DNA of 10,193 nt, taken from the NCBI GenBank assembly GCA_025456385.1, contig JALOKS010000089.1, forward strand, positions 1-10,193. Direction: 5' to 3'. Both the position numbers and the translations under genes were made by a program. The DNA is from Thermoanaerobaculales bacterium (lineage in GTDB: Bacteria > Acidobacteriota > Thermoanaerobaculia > Thermoanaerobaculales > Sulfomarinibacteraceae). The notes under the pieces are model-generated. The model worked only from the letters and a program-made list of their open reading frames with translations. It searched no databases and was not told the origin of the DNA. The stretch's first letter is position 1. Every line of letters begins with the position of its first letter. Shown here in pieces: positions 1 to 6,923 of the stretch.

Positions 1-1
1 T

Positions 2-295
2 GCGATCGTCAGCGGCGGCCGCGTCGAGCGCTCGATCCTGTCGCCCGAGGTCCGCATCAACTCCTACTCCACGGTCGCCGACTGCGTGCTGATGGACGGA
101 GTCGAGGTCGGGCGCCACGCGCGCCTGCGGCGGGCCATCGTCGACAAGGAAGTCAGGATCCCTCCCGGCACCGTCATCGGCGAGGATCCGGAGGCCGACC
201 GGCAGCGATTCTTCGTCGACGAGTCCGGCGTGGTGGTCATCCCCAAGGGAACGGAGATGACGGACCAGGCTTCACGTGGAGGCAAGCTGACATGA
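2..295 (+). CDS. glgC: Glucose-1-phosphate adenylyltransferase, C-terminal fragment
   Basis: This is the last 97 codons of ADP-glucose pyrophosphorylase, which makes ADP-glucose from ATP and glucose-1-phosphate for glycogen synthesis in the cytoplasm. The 5' part lies outside the window. The visible part is the C-terminal left-handed beta-helix domain. It carries the family's hallmark end: 'SPEVRINSYSTVADCVLMDGVEVG' spacing, then RAIVDKEVRIPPGTVIG (the hexapeptide-repeat edge), then DPEADRQRFFVDESGVVVIPKG. The last ten or so residues after IPKG are non-conserved tail. The stop codon TGA overlaps the ATG of the next gene (ATGA), which suggests translational coupling. Family identity is very secure. 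The catalytic domain cannot be assessed. Confidence 0.95.
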   Translation, partial: AIVSGGRVERSILSPEVRINSYSTVADCVLMDGVEVGRHARLRRAIVDKEVRIPPGTVIGEDPEADRQRFFVDESGVVVIPKGTEMTDQASRGGKLT

Positions 296-1764
296 TCTCT
301 GGAAAAACTCTCATCGCGTCGCTCGCGGCACTCGCGGCCGGCACGATCGCCTCGGCCGCAACCGTCACCGGCTCGTTCAGCTATGACGGCGTTGCGGTGG
401 CGGCTGTGCACTCCGACATCCAGGCCGCCGTCGTCCGCACCTATGACTACGGCACCGGCCACAGCACCTGGGGCACGGTCGACCTCGGGGCGGCAACCTA
501 CCGGATCGAGGACGTGCCGGCAGGCAACGACGTCCTCGTCCAGCTCGAGCTCGACCGCAGCCAACCCGCCAACAACGACGGCTACGACGGCGGCGACCTC
601 ATCGGCTACAAGTTGATCTCCGTCGCATCGGCCTCGGACGCGCTCAGCGTCGACATCAGCCTGCGATCGGTGCTGCACTTCTCGTCGCCCCTGGACTCGA
701 GCAGCGCCATCGACGGATCCTTCGGCGCCTGCCCGGTCGGCGGCGCCGTCGACAGCCCGGTCACGGTGCGTTGGGACGCCGTGCCCCGCGCCACGTCTTA
801 CTCGGTATCGGTGCGCCGCCAGCGCTGCGACCACAGCATCATCGAGTCGACCCCCTCGCAGCAGAGCACCACCGAGATCTCGGTGACGCTCGGCACGGCA
901 CCGAACGAGGACCACGTCGCGGTCTGGCTGGAGTGCAGTGGCAGCTCGGGCGACAGCCTGTGCTTCATGCCCTACCTCGGGTACAGCGACGCTTTCGCAC
1001 AGATCTACGCGTTCCATGCGCGGGGCGCCGCCACCGGACGCGGCACCGACCACGAGGACGGGTACTTCCTTCCCGCCGTCGCCAACCTGGCAGGGGTCGC
1101 CCCCACCTACTGGTCGAGCAGCCTGACGGTCGTCAACCTCGACGACAGCACGCAGGACGTCGAGCTGGTCCTGACCCCGCAGGACGTGGACGGGTGGACG
1201 GAGTACGAGAGCCGCACGGTGGTGATCCCCGCCCTGACCGCGCGGCGGTGGGACAACGTCATGCTGAGTCTTTTCGCGGCGACCGGCGCCGGCTCGCTCG
1301 AGGTCCGTGGACACGATCTGGCGATCTCCAGCCGCACCTCGACCCCGGCCCCGGCCGGCGGCAGCTATGGGCTCGGAGTCCCGGTCCTGGCCGAGAACGA
1401 TCTCCTGAGCTCGCCCGACGCCCGTGAGGCCTTTGCCGGCGGCGTCGCGGAGTCCGCGGCCTGGCGCACCAATCTCGGCCTGTGCGAGGTCGCCGGCCGC
1501 CTCGTCCAGGTGAAGGTGACCGTGTACGACGAGTCGATGAACGCGCTCGGCAGCCGCAACATCGACCTCACGCCCTACGAGAACACCCAGGTCAACCGCG
1601 TCGTTCGCGACCTCACCGACCGCAGCTCACTGAGCAACGGCATCGTCGGTGTCGAGGTCGTCTTCGGCTCCGGCAAGGTCGCCGCCTACCTCACCGTCAT
1701 CGATGCCACGACCGGCGACTCGACGTACTCGGCGGTCCGACCGCAGAGCCCGACCGGAGGTTGA
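292..1764 (+). CDS. Secreted three-domain beta-sandwich protein of unknown function
   Basis: A 490-residue exported protein with no recognised enzymatic motif. Residues 1-22 form a Sec signal peptide (K5, hydrophobic core, cleavage near IASA-ATV). Residues about 24-125 look like a transthyretin/carboxypeptidase-regulatory-like sandwich (VTGSFSYDGVAV ... YRIEDVPAGNDVLVQLEL). Residues about 130-240 look like an Fn3-like domain (SPVTVRWDAVPRATSYSVSVRR). Residues about 255-490 hold a C-terminal module with two similar halves, beginning FLPAVANLAGVAPTYWSSSLTVVNLDD. I know this module from secreted proteins of Acidobacteriota-like genomes, but cannot name a Pfam family for it. Few cysteines (147, 179, 215, 224, 398) could form disulfides. 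The start is fixed by TGGAGG at 277-282, 9 nt before the ATG. The ATGA overlap with glgC suggests co-translation. The domain assignments are by eye; the function is unknown, possibly adhesion or carbohydrate-related surface binding. Confidence 0.85.
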   Translation: MISGKTLIASLAALAAGTIASAATVTGSFSYDGVAVAAVHSDIQAAVVRTYDYGTGHSTWGTVDLGAATYRIEDVPAGNDVLVQLELDRSQPANNDGYDGGDLIGYKLISVASASDALSVDISLRSVLHFSSPLDSSSAIDGSFGACPVGGAVDSPVTVRWDAVPRATSYSVSVRRQRCDHSIIESTPSQQSTTEISVTLGTAPNEDHVAVWLECSGSSGDSLCFMPYLGYSDAFAQIYAFHARGAATGRGTDHEDGYFLPAVANLAGVAPTYWSSSLTVVNLDDSTQDVELVLTPQDVDGWTEYESRTVVIPALTARRWDNVMLSLFAATGAGSLEVRGHDLAISSRTSTPAPAGGSYGLGVPVLAENDLLSSPDAREAFAGGVAESAAWRTNLGLCEVAGRLVQVKVTVYDESMNALGSRNIDLTPYENTQVNRVVRDLTDRSSLSNGIVGVEVVFGSGKVAAYLTVIDATTGDSTYSAVRPQSPTGG

Positions 1765-1776
1765 GAGGTATTCATC

Positions 1777-2802
1777 TCAGGGCACTGCCGCGGCGCCCTG
1801 GCGCCGATCGGCGGCCTGCGGGCGTCCCGCCATGGATCGCCGCCGCGCCTCCCGTCGGCTCCATGCCACAGGCGGCAAACCGCTGATCCGCCGGAACGCA
1901 CGGTTGAAAGCGACGTCGGAGTGGTAGCCGACATGCCTCGCGACCTCTGAGACGGTCATGTCGCAGGTTGTCAGTAGCTGAGCGGCCAGCTCCATCCGCC
2001 ACCTCGCCAGGTACTGCATCGGAGGCAGCCCGACAAGCCTCGAGAATCCTTCGGCCAGCGCCGATCGCGAGCGCCCCACCTCACGACACAGCTTCTCCAG
2101 GGTCCAGTCGCGGTCAGGCGCCGAGTGCAGGAGCTGGAGGGAGCGGCTCACGAACGGGTCCTGCGTGCCGCGGAGCCACCCACCGTCCTCGGAGGGAGCC
2201 TCCAACAGGTACGCCCTCAGAACCTCGATGAACATCAGCTCCGTCAGCCGCGCGAGGAGGCACGACCCTCCCGGACGTGCAGCGCGCGCTTCCTCCTCGA
2301 TGATCTGCAGAATTTCGAAGAGGTGCTGCTTCCCATCCCCTGAACGCCCGCTGACTGCGACAACCCGCGGAAGGCTGCTGAACAGCGGGCTGAAAACCGC
2401 GGTCTCGTGCTGCAGAAACCCACAGATCATGATCGTGAGCGGCCCACCCCCTCCATGCCTGATGTGCTGGATCTGCCCATCGTATGGGGGTGGTGGCAGC
2501 AGCGGCGCGATGGGAACCGCTTCCGTCGCCCCGCGAGAGGCCACGACGTGCGTTCCACCGTGGAAGAAGATCACCACATCATCGGATTCGAGAACCACGG
2601 GGTTCTCACCACCGACCCTCGCCTCGCACGACCCCTCCACGACGATGTGGAACGGCACCACCTGGCCCGCACCGAGATCCAACAGCTCTGCGATGTGCTC
2701 GCACGGCGGCGACTCGACGCAAAAGGGAGCGGAGAAGCTGGCGTGAAAGAACACGCCGCCGGAGAGGCGCACGGAGCGGAGGATGTCCGACAGCAGATCC
2801 AC
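1777..2802 (-). CDS. AraC-family transcriptional regulator with N-terminal Cupin_6 domain
   Basis: A 341-residue cytoplasmic regulator. Residues about 4-195 match the Cupin_6 (AraC-binding-like) sensor: it begins DLLSDILRSVRLSGGVFF, then SAPFCVESPP, then HIVVEGSCEARVGG and a Gly/Pro-rich loop around 102-120. Residues about 215-318 hold the AraC double helix-turn-helix: DPFVSRSLQLLHSAP, then WTLEKLCREVGRSRSALAEGF (first HTH), and MTVSEVARHVGYHSDVAFNRAF ending in GLPPVAW (second HTH). The start is a GTG; GAGAGG at 2809-2814 lies 6 nt upstream of it, which supports this choice over internal starts. The gene is divergent from the SBP56/SCO/peroxidase operon and is its most likely regulator (inference from position). 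It is convergent with the secreted-protein gene, with a 12-nt gap. The ligand is unknown; many Cupin_6 AraC proteins sense small organic molecules. Confidence 0.93.
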   Translation of the reverse strand: MDLLSDILRSVRLSGGVFFHASFSAPFCVESPPCEHIAELLDLGAGQVVPFHIVVEGSCEARVGGENPVVLESDDVVIFFHGGTHVVASRGATEAVPIAPLLPPPPYDGQIQHIRHGGGGPLTIMICGFLQHETAVFSPLFSSLPRVVAVSGRSGDGKQHLFEILQIIEEEARAARPGGSCLLARLTELMFIEVLRAYLLEAPSEDGGWLRGTQDPFVSRSLQLLHSAPDRDWTLEKLCREVGRSRSALAEGFSRLVGLPPMQYLARWRMELAAQLLTTCDMTVSEVARHVGYHSDVAFNRAFRRISGLPPVAWSRREARRRSMAGRPQAADRRQGAAAVP

Positions 2803-2922
2803 CGGGCGCCTCTCAGGATCGCGGACGCTGGGTTAAGAATCTCGGCATTCCGGTCATTGCCATTCCTCGTTGACGAGAACCATATTGAGTCTGAATATAT
2901 TTTCAAACCCCGAGGAGGAACG
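2803..2922. promoter_or_regulatory. Divergent promoter region between AraC-type regulator and SBP56 operon
   Basis: This 120-bp gap between divergent genes is strikingly AT-rich for the genome, especially 2870-2907. On the plus strand TTGACG (2870-2875) resembles a -35 and TATATT (2896-2901) a -10, but their 20-nt spacing is longer than ideal, so the pairing is tentative. A strong Shine-Dalgarno, AGGAGG (2913-2918), precedes the ATG at 2923 by 4 nt. The related heptamers GCATTCC (2845-2851) and CCATTCC (2860-2866) start 15 nt apart, upstream of the putative -35. They could be activator half-sites, but this is speculative. No convincing sigma-70 promoter is seen for the minus-strand gene. Confidence 0.55.
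2882..2898. promoter_or_regulatory. 17-bp near-perfect palindrome, candidate operator
   Basis: ATATTGAGTCTGAATAT is a dyad around T2890. Seven of eight pairs are complementary; only G2887/G2893 mismatches. It lies between the putative -35 and the -10 of the SBP56 operon and overlaps the -10 TATATT by three bases, where a repressor or activator could control initiation. Whether the divergent AraC-type protein or some other dimeric regulator binds here is unknown. AraC proteins more often use direct repeats. Confidence 0.45.
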
Positions 2923-4278
2923 ATGCGCGCGACTGAACTGAATTCCGCCAAGGCCAGATCCTGGATCGGCATGGTCGTCGCAGCGGCGATGGCGCTCGCC
3001 CCCGGAGCGGCTGTCGCCGACGAGACCTGCCAGTCCCCATACATGGCCAAGATCACCTCGCAGGAGGACTTCCTCTACGTCTGGACGCTCGGCGAGCCGG
3101 GCGTCGGCGACGAGTCCGACAAGCTGGTCACCGTCGACGTCAGGCCGGGGTCGAAAACCTACGGCACGGTCATCAACTCGCTGTCCGTCGGCGGCCGCCA
3201 CGAGGCCCACCACGCGGGCCTGACCGAGGACCGGCGGTACCTCTGGGCCGGCGGCCTCGACACCAGCAAGATCTTCATTTTCGACGTCCACACCGATGCG
3301 GCGCAGCCCCGGCTGCACACGACGATCTCGGACTTCGTCGCCAAGACCGGAGGCGTCGTCGGCCCGCACACCTTCTACGCCCTGCCGGGTCGGATGCTGA
3401 TTTCAGGTCTCTCCAACGACAAGGACCACGGCGGCAGGACGGCCCTCGTCGAGTACAACAACAGCGGCGAGTACATCGCGACCCACTGGATGCCGACCGA
3501 CAAGGACCCGAAGGGGGCCACCATCGAGGCGGTGGCGGACGGCATGGGCTACGACGTCAGGGTCCTGCCGCGCCGCAACGTCATGTTCACGACGTCGTTC
3601 GCGGGGTGGTCGAACTACATGATGGACTTCGGGGCTCTGCTTCAGGACGCCGAGGCCATGAAGAGGTTCGGGCGGACGGTGGTGGTGTGGGATCTCCACT
3701 CGCGCACGCCGCGCCAGGTCCTCGATGTCCCCGGCTCGCCGCTCGAGCTGCGGGTTGCCTGGGGCTCGCAGCACAACTACGCATTCACTGCCAGCGCCCT
3801 GACGTCGAAGATGTGGCTGATCCACGAGCAGGAGCCCGGCCGGTGGGAGGCCACCGAGGTCGCGGACATCGGCGATCCCTCGAAGGTTCCGATGCCGGTG
3901 GCCATCAGCCTGAGCGCGGACGACCGCTACCTGTGGGTGGACACCTTCATGGACGGAACGGTGCGCCTCTACGACGTCAGCGACCCGTTCAAACCGAAGC
4001 TGTCCTACGAGAAGGTGATCGGCTCGCAGCTCAACATGGTGTCCCAGAGCTGGGACGGCGAGCGCCTCTACTTCACCTCCTCGGTGCTCAGCAACTGGGA
4101 CAAGAAGGGCGACGAGGACGAGCAGTTTCTCAAGGCGTACATCTGGAACGGCAAGGAGCTCGAGCACCGATTCACGGTGGACTTCTACGAGCAGAATCTC
4201 GGTCGGGCCCACCTGATGCGGTTCGGGTCGTACTCGCTGTACGGGCCGCCGCCCGAGAAGCGTGCGTCGCTGGAGTAG
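2923..4278 (+). CDS. mtoX: Exported SBP56-family protein, methanethiol oxidase-like
   Basis: A 451-residue member of the SBP56 (selenium-binding protein) family. Characterised bacterial members are copper-dependent methanethiol oxidases that convert CH3SH, O2 and water to formaldehyde, H2S and H2O2. A Sec signal peptide spans about 1-32 (AMALAPGAAVA-DE), so it should act in the periplasm. Family landmarks: KLVTVDVRPGSKTYGTV (67-83), the paired His in RHEAHHAGL (H93, H96, H97), VGPHTFYAL (H149), SQHNYAF (H284), LSADDRYLWVD (330-340), SNWDKKGDEDEQF (390-402) and GRAHLMRFG (H430). H96/H97, H149 and H430 align by eye with the proposed copper-site histidines. The reactive Cys of human SELENBP1 is not at the aligned YVWTLG segment; the only Cys is C36. 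The start is chosen by AGGAGG and the signal peptide; the open frame extends further upstream but into the regulator gene. It heads an operon with SCO and di-heme peroxidase genes, as known for mtoX. The family is certain; the substrate is inferred. Confidence 0.88.
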   Translation: MRATELNSAKARSWIGMVVAAAMALAPGAAVADETCQSPYMAKITSQEDFLYVWTLGEPGVGDESDKLVTVDVRPGSKTYGTVINSLSVGGRHEAHHAGLTEDRRYLWAGGLDTSKIFIFDVHTDAAQPRLHTTISDFVAKTGGVVGPHTFYALPGRMLISGLSNDKDHGGRTALVEYNNSGEYIATHWMPTDKDPKGATIEAVADGMGYDVRVLPRRNVMFTTSFAGWSNYMMDFGALLQDAEAMKRFGRTVVVWDLHSRTPRQVLDVPGSPLELRVAWGSQHNYAFTASALTSKMWLIHEQEPGRWEATEVADIGDPSKVPMPVAISLSADDRYLWVDTFMDGTVRLYDVSDPFKPKLSYEKVIGSQLNMVSQSWDGERLYFTSSVLSNWDKKGDEDEQFLKAYIWNGKELEHRFTVDFYEQNLGRAHLMRFGSYSLYGPPPEKRASLE

Positions 4279-4282
4279 CGCG

Positions 4283-4999
4283 ATGCATCGCCGCGGAGCG
4301 AGCCTGATCGCAGCGGCGTCGGCGCTGTGCCTCACGCTGTGTGCGGCGTGCGGCCAGGCGCCGGCGCCGCCCACAGCAGGGGTTGCTCCGACGCCGCCGC
4401 CGGGCCTCGAGTTCGTGCCACCGGACCCGGGCAGCTACCGGCTGCCGACGATCCAAGCCGCGGTCGACGGCGCGGTGATCGATGCCGACGGCACCGAGCG
4501 CCACCTGTTCGACTACCTCGGCGACAGGTACGTACTGCTCAGCTTCATCTACCTCAACTGCAAGGAAGCGAAGGGCTGTCCCCTGGCCAACGCCAACCTC
4601 GCCATGATCAGGCAGGACTTGGAGGCTGACCCTGCCCTCGCGTCGCAGGTGCGCTTGATCTCACTGAGCTTCGATCCCGAGCGCGATACTCCGGAGGCCA
4701 TGCTGCGGCACTGGGGTGCGGACTACCTGGAGAGCCCGTGGGACAAACGACGGTGGTCTCTCGTCACCACCGCATCCCGTGCCGACCTGCAGCCCATTCT
4801 GGACGGCTTCGGCCAGTACATCGTGCGCGAGGTCGACGAGCAGGGACGGGAGACGGGCAATCTCTCGCACGTTCTCAAGGTCTTCCTGATCGACCGGGAG
4901 CGCGAGGTCCGTAATGTCTACAGCACGAGCTTCCTCCACCCGGCGATCGCCATGAACGACCTCAGGACCCTGGTGATGGAGGAAGCCGAGCGCGGCTGA
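4283..4999 (+). CDS. SCO1/SenC-type copper chaperone, probable membrane-anchored lipoprotein
   Basis: A 238-residue thioredoxin-fold SCO protein, expected to deliver copper or reduce metal-binding thiols in the periplasm. The N-terminal hydrophobic stretch ends LTLCAACG; C23 could be a lipidated cysteine, although the -3 residue is Cys rather than the usual Leu. A Pro-rich linker follows (25-50). The thioredoxin core holds YVLLSFIYLNCKEAKGCPLA with C93 and C99, a CX5C variant of the usual CX3C copper site, then LISLSFDPERDTPEAM (125-140) and the third copper ligand H196 in GNLSHVLKVFLID. GGAG (4272-4275) overlapping the end of the upstream gene lies 7 nt before this ATG, which favours it over a GTG at 4262 lying inside that gene. 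It begins 4 nt after the oxidase stop and ends in a TGATG overlap with the next gene. Its position next to a copper oxidase suggests it loads that enzyme. Confidence 0.9.
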   Translation: MHRRGASLIAAASALCLTLCAACGQAPAPPTAGVAPTPPPGLEFVPPDPGSYRLPTIQAAVDGAVIDADGTERHLFDYLGDRYVLLSFIYLNCKEAKGCPLANANLAMIRQDLEADPALASQVRLISLSFDPERDTPEAMLRHWGADYLESPWDKRRWSLVTTASRADLQPILDGFGQYIVREVDEQGRETGNLSHVLKVFLIDREREVRNVYSTSFLHPAIAMNDLRTLVMEEAERG

Positions 5000-6327
5000 T
5001 GGGGCGGCCGAGGGCAATGTGGCCGGCGCCGGTCCCGTGGATCGTCAACCGCGGCCTGCTGGCGGCGGCGATCGCCCTCGTGGGGGCACCGCCTTCGTCG
5101 GGCCAGCTGGTGGACCCTGCGGCCCACACGCCCGCCGCCGCCGCGGGCCCGGATGCCACACCCGGAGCGCCTCGCGTCGTCGCGCAGCGCGACCGGAGAG
5201 CGCTGGAGCGGATCGAGCAGCCGCCGCTGGGGCTGCCGGCGGTGCCGGTCGACCCCGACGACCCACCGACAGCGGCTACGATCGTGCTCGGCCGGAAGCT
5301 CTTCCTCGACCGGCGCCTGTCGGTCAACGGCACCCTGTCCTGCGCCATGTGCCACGTCCCGGAGCAGGGCTTCACAGTCAACGAGACCAGAACCGCCGTC
5401 GGCTTCGAAGGCAAGACCCTGCGCCGGAACTCGCCGACGATGCTCAACGTCGCATATGCCGGACCGTTCTTCCACGACGGCCGGGAGCCGCAGCTCGCGC
5501 TGCAGCCGATCGACGTGCTCACCAATCCCGACGAGATGGCAATGCCGTCGTTGGGTGCCGTGGCGGCGCGGGTTGCGGGCCTGGCTCCTTACGACGAGCT
5601 CTTCGAGCGGGCCTTCGGCGGCCCGCCGACGGTGTGGGGCGTCGGCAGGGCGCTGGCCGCCTACCTGCAGACCCTGATATCGGGGAACTCTCCCTTCGAC
5701 CGCTGGCACTTCGGCGGCGACAGGGAGGCCATGAGCAGGCCCGCGATCCGCGGCTTCGAGCTCTTCACCGGCGGCGCCGGCTGCGTGCGCTGCCACACCA
5801 TCGCCGGGGACCACGCGCTGCTCCGCGACGGCGCCTTCCACGACACCGGGCTCGGCCGGAGCGCGAGCCTGGCGAGGAGCGCGAGCCGCAGCCCGGTGCA
5901 GGTCGAGCTGGCACCCGGCCTGCTCGTCCCGATCGAGCGCTCTGTCCTGCGCAGCGTCGGCGAGATCCCGCCGAACGACCTCGGTCGGTACGAGCTCTCG
6001 GGCGACCCTGGCGACCGGTGGCGTTTCAAGACACCCAGCCTGCGCAACGTCGCACTGACTGCGCCCTACATGCATGACGGCTCGTTCTCGACGTTGCGCG
6101 AGGTCGTCGAGTTCTACCGGCTCGGCGGCCACCCGCACCCGGAGATCGATCCCATGATGCGACCGCTCGAGCTCGATGACGGCCAGATCGACGATCTGGT
6201 GGCTTTCCTGGAGAGCCTCACCGGAGACAACATCGACGAGCTGATCCGCGACGCCCGCAGCGAGCCCGTCGGCAATCCGGACGGTGCCCCGCGGGGGGAT
6301 CTCAGCTCGTCGGTGTCGTCCCACTGA
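4999..6327 (+). CDS. MauG-like di-heme cytochrome c peroxidase
   Basis: A 442-residue periplasmic di-heme c-type protein of the CCP/MauG family. Residues about 12-35 form a signal peptide. The two covalent heme sites are CAMCH (115-119) and CVRCH (262-266). Other family features are GRKLFLDRRLS (98-107), RNSPTMLNVAY (143-153), FFHDGREPQLALQP (157-170), KTPSLRNVALTAPYMHDGSF (344-363) and LREVVEFY (366-373). By eye, Y373 sits where classical CCPs have the Met ligand of the low-spin heme; MauG uses Tyr there. It could mature a tryptophan-derived cofactor in the oxidase or remove H2O2 made by it (inference). The ATG overlaps the SCO stop (TGATG), indicating coupling; an alternative ATG at 5017 has only GAGGG 2 nt away. 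An 18-nt partial tandem duplication (5858-5893) encodes RSASLA/RSASRS inside a roughly 40-residue insert after the second heme. Confidence 0.9.
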   Translation: MGRPRAMWPAPVPWIVNRGLLAAAIALVGAPPSSGQLVDPAAHTPAAAAGPDATPGAPRVVAQRDRRALERIEQPPLGLPAVPVDPDDPPTAATIVLGRKLFLDRRLSVNGTLSCAMCHVPEQGFTVNETRTAVGFEGKTLRRNSPTMLNVAYAGPFFHDGREPQLALQPIDVLTNPDEMAMPSLGAVAARVAGLAPYDELFERAFGGPPTVWGVGRALAAYLQTLISGNSPFDRWHFGGDREAMSRPAIRGFELFTGGAGCVRCHTIAGDHALLRDGAFHDTGLGRSASLARSASRSPVQVELAPGLLVPIERSVLRSVGEIPPNDLGRYELSGDPGDRWRFKTPSLRNVALTAPYMHDGSFSTLREVVEFYRLGGHPHPEIDPMMRPLELDDGQIDDLVAFLESLTGDNIDELIRDARSEPVGNPDGAPRGDLSSSVSSH

Positions 6328-6410
6328 CGCGGTCGGCGGTGTGCCGGCGCCCGCACTCGTCGCGGCGGCCGGGGCGGCCTCGGCCAACGCCTCGGAGCCG
6401 GCGGAATCGC

Positions 6411-6416
6411 TATACT
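6411..6416 (+). promoter_or_regulatory. Candidate -10 element for the CBS-domain gene
   Basis: TATACT matches the sigma-70 -10 consensus at five of six positions and stands out in GC-rich DNA. It would start transcription near 6423, about 26 nt before the ATG. No good -35 is visible 16-18 nt upstream. The rest of the 121-bp gap (6328-6448) is GC-rich with short GGCC repeats and no convincing terminator for the upstream operon. Confidence 0.4.
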
Positions 6417-6448
6417 CTCCCGGCGGTTATCGGTCAGGGAGACACGCG

Positions 6449-6916
6449 ATGAAGACTGCTGAAGAGATCGTCCTCGACAAGGGCAATGTGATCGTCTCGG
6501 TTTCGAAGGACCACACCCTCTACGACGCCATCCGGCTCATGAACGAGCACAAGGTCGGCGCCGTCCTGATCCAGGAGGGTGAGCGCATGGTCGGCATCTG
6601 GACCGAGCGCGACTACCTGCGCGCGAGCTCCGACCCCGCCTTCGATCCGCGCCGGGCGCGGGTCGGCGACTTCATGAGCTCGCCGCTCCGCTTCGCCCGC
6701 CACGACGCCACGCTCACCCAGCTCGAGGAGACGATGCTCGGGCTCTACGTGCGCCACCTGCCGGTCGAGAAAGAGGGGCGCATCATCGGCATGGTGTCGG
6801 TCGGTGACGTGCTGCGCGCCAATCTCCTGGAGAAGGACCGCCAGATCAAGGAGCTCAACTCCATCGCGAGCTGGCAGTACTACGAGAACTGGGGCTGGGA
6901 CCGCAAGAAAAAGTAG
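6449..6916 (+). CDS. Two-CBS-domain protein
   Basis: A 155-residue cytoplasmic protein made of a tandem CBS (Bateman) pair and little else. CBS pairs bind adenosyl nucleotides such as AMP, ATP or SAM and act as energy or redox sensors for partner proteins. CBS1 spans about 14-60 (VIVSVSKDHTLYDAIRLMNEHKVGAVLI ... VGIWTERDYLRA). CBS2 spans about 76-125 (MSSPLRFARHDATLTQLEETMLGLYVRHLPV ... GMVSVGDVLRA). The C-terminus is a helix plus an aromatic, basic tail (SWQYYENWGWDRKKK) that I do not recognise as a domain. The ATG at 6449 has AGGGAG (6436-6441) 7 nt upstream; in-frame codons further upstream lie in the intergenic region and lack such a site. It is convergent with the malic enzyme gene, with a 25-bp gap. 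The partner is unknown. Confidence 0.92.
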   Translation: MKTAEEIVLDKGNVIVSVSKDHTLYDAIRLMNEHKVGAVLIQEGERMVGIWTERDYLRASSDPAFDPRRARVGDFMSSPLRFARHDATLTQLEETMLGLYVRHLPVEKEGRIIGMVSVGDVLRANLLEKDRQIKELNSIASWQYYENWGWDRKKK

Positions 6917-6923
6917 CCCTGCT

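Noticed and set aside
64..1314. Long open frame on the minus strand opposite the secreted-protein gene
   Set aside because: It is a low-complexity Arg/Val/Asp-rich shadow typical of GC-rich DNA; the plus-strand frame has a signal peptide, a Shine-Dalgarno and recognisable domains.
1762..1779. TGAGA/TCTCA inverted repeat spanning both convergent stop codons as a bidirectional terminator
   Set aside because: The stem is only 5 bp with an 8-nt loop, has no T tract, and largely consists of the two stop codons.
4918..6387. 489-codon open frame on the minus strand opposite the di-heme peroxidase
   Set aside because: The plus-strand frame has two CxxCH heme sites and CCP/MauG motifs; the antisense frame has no family resemblance and arises from GC-rich codon bias.
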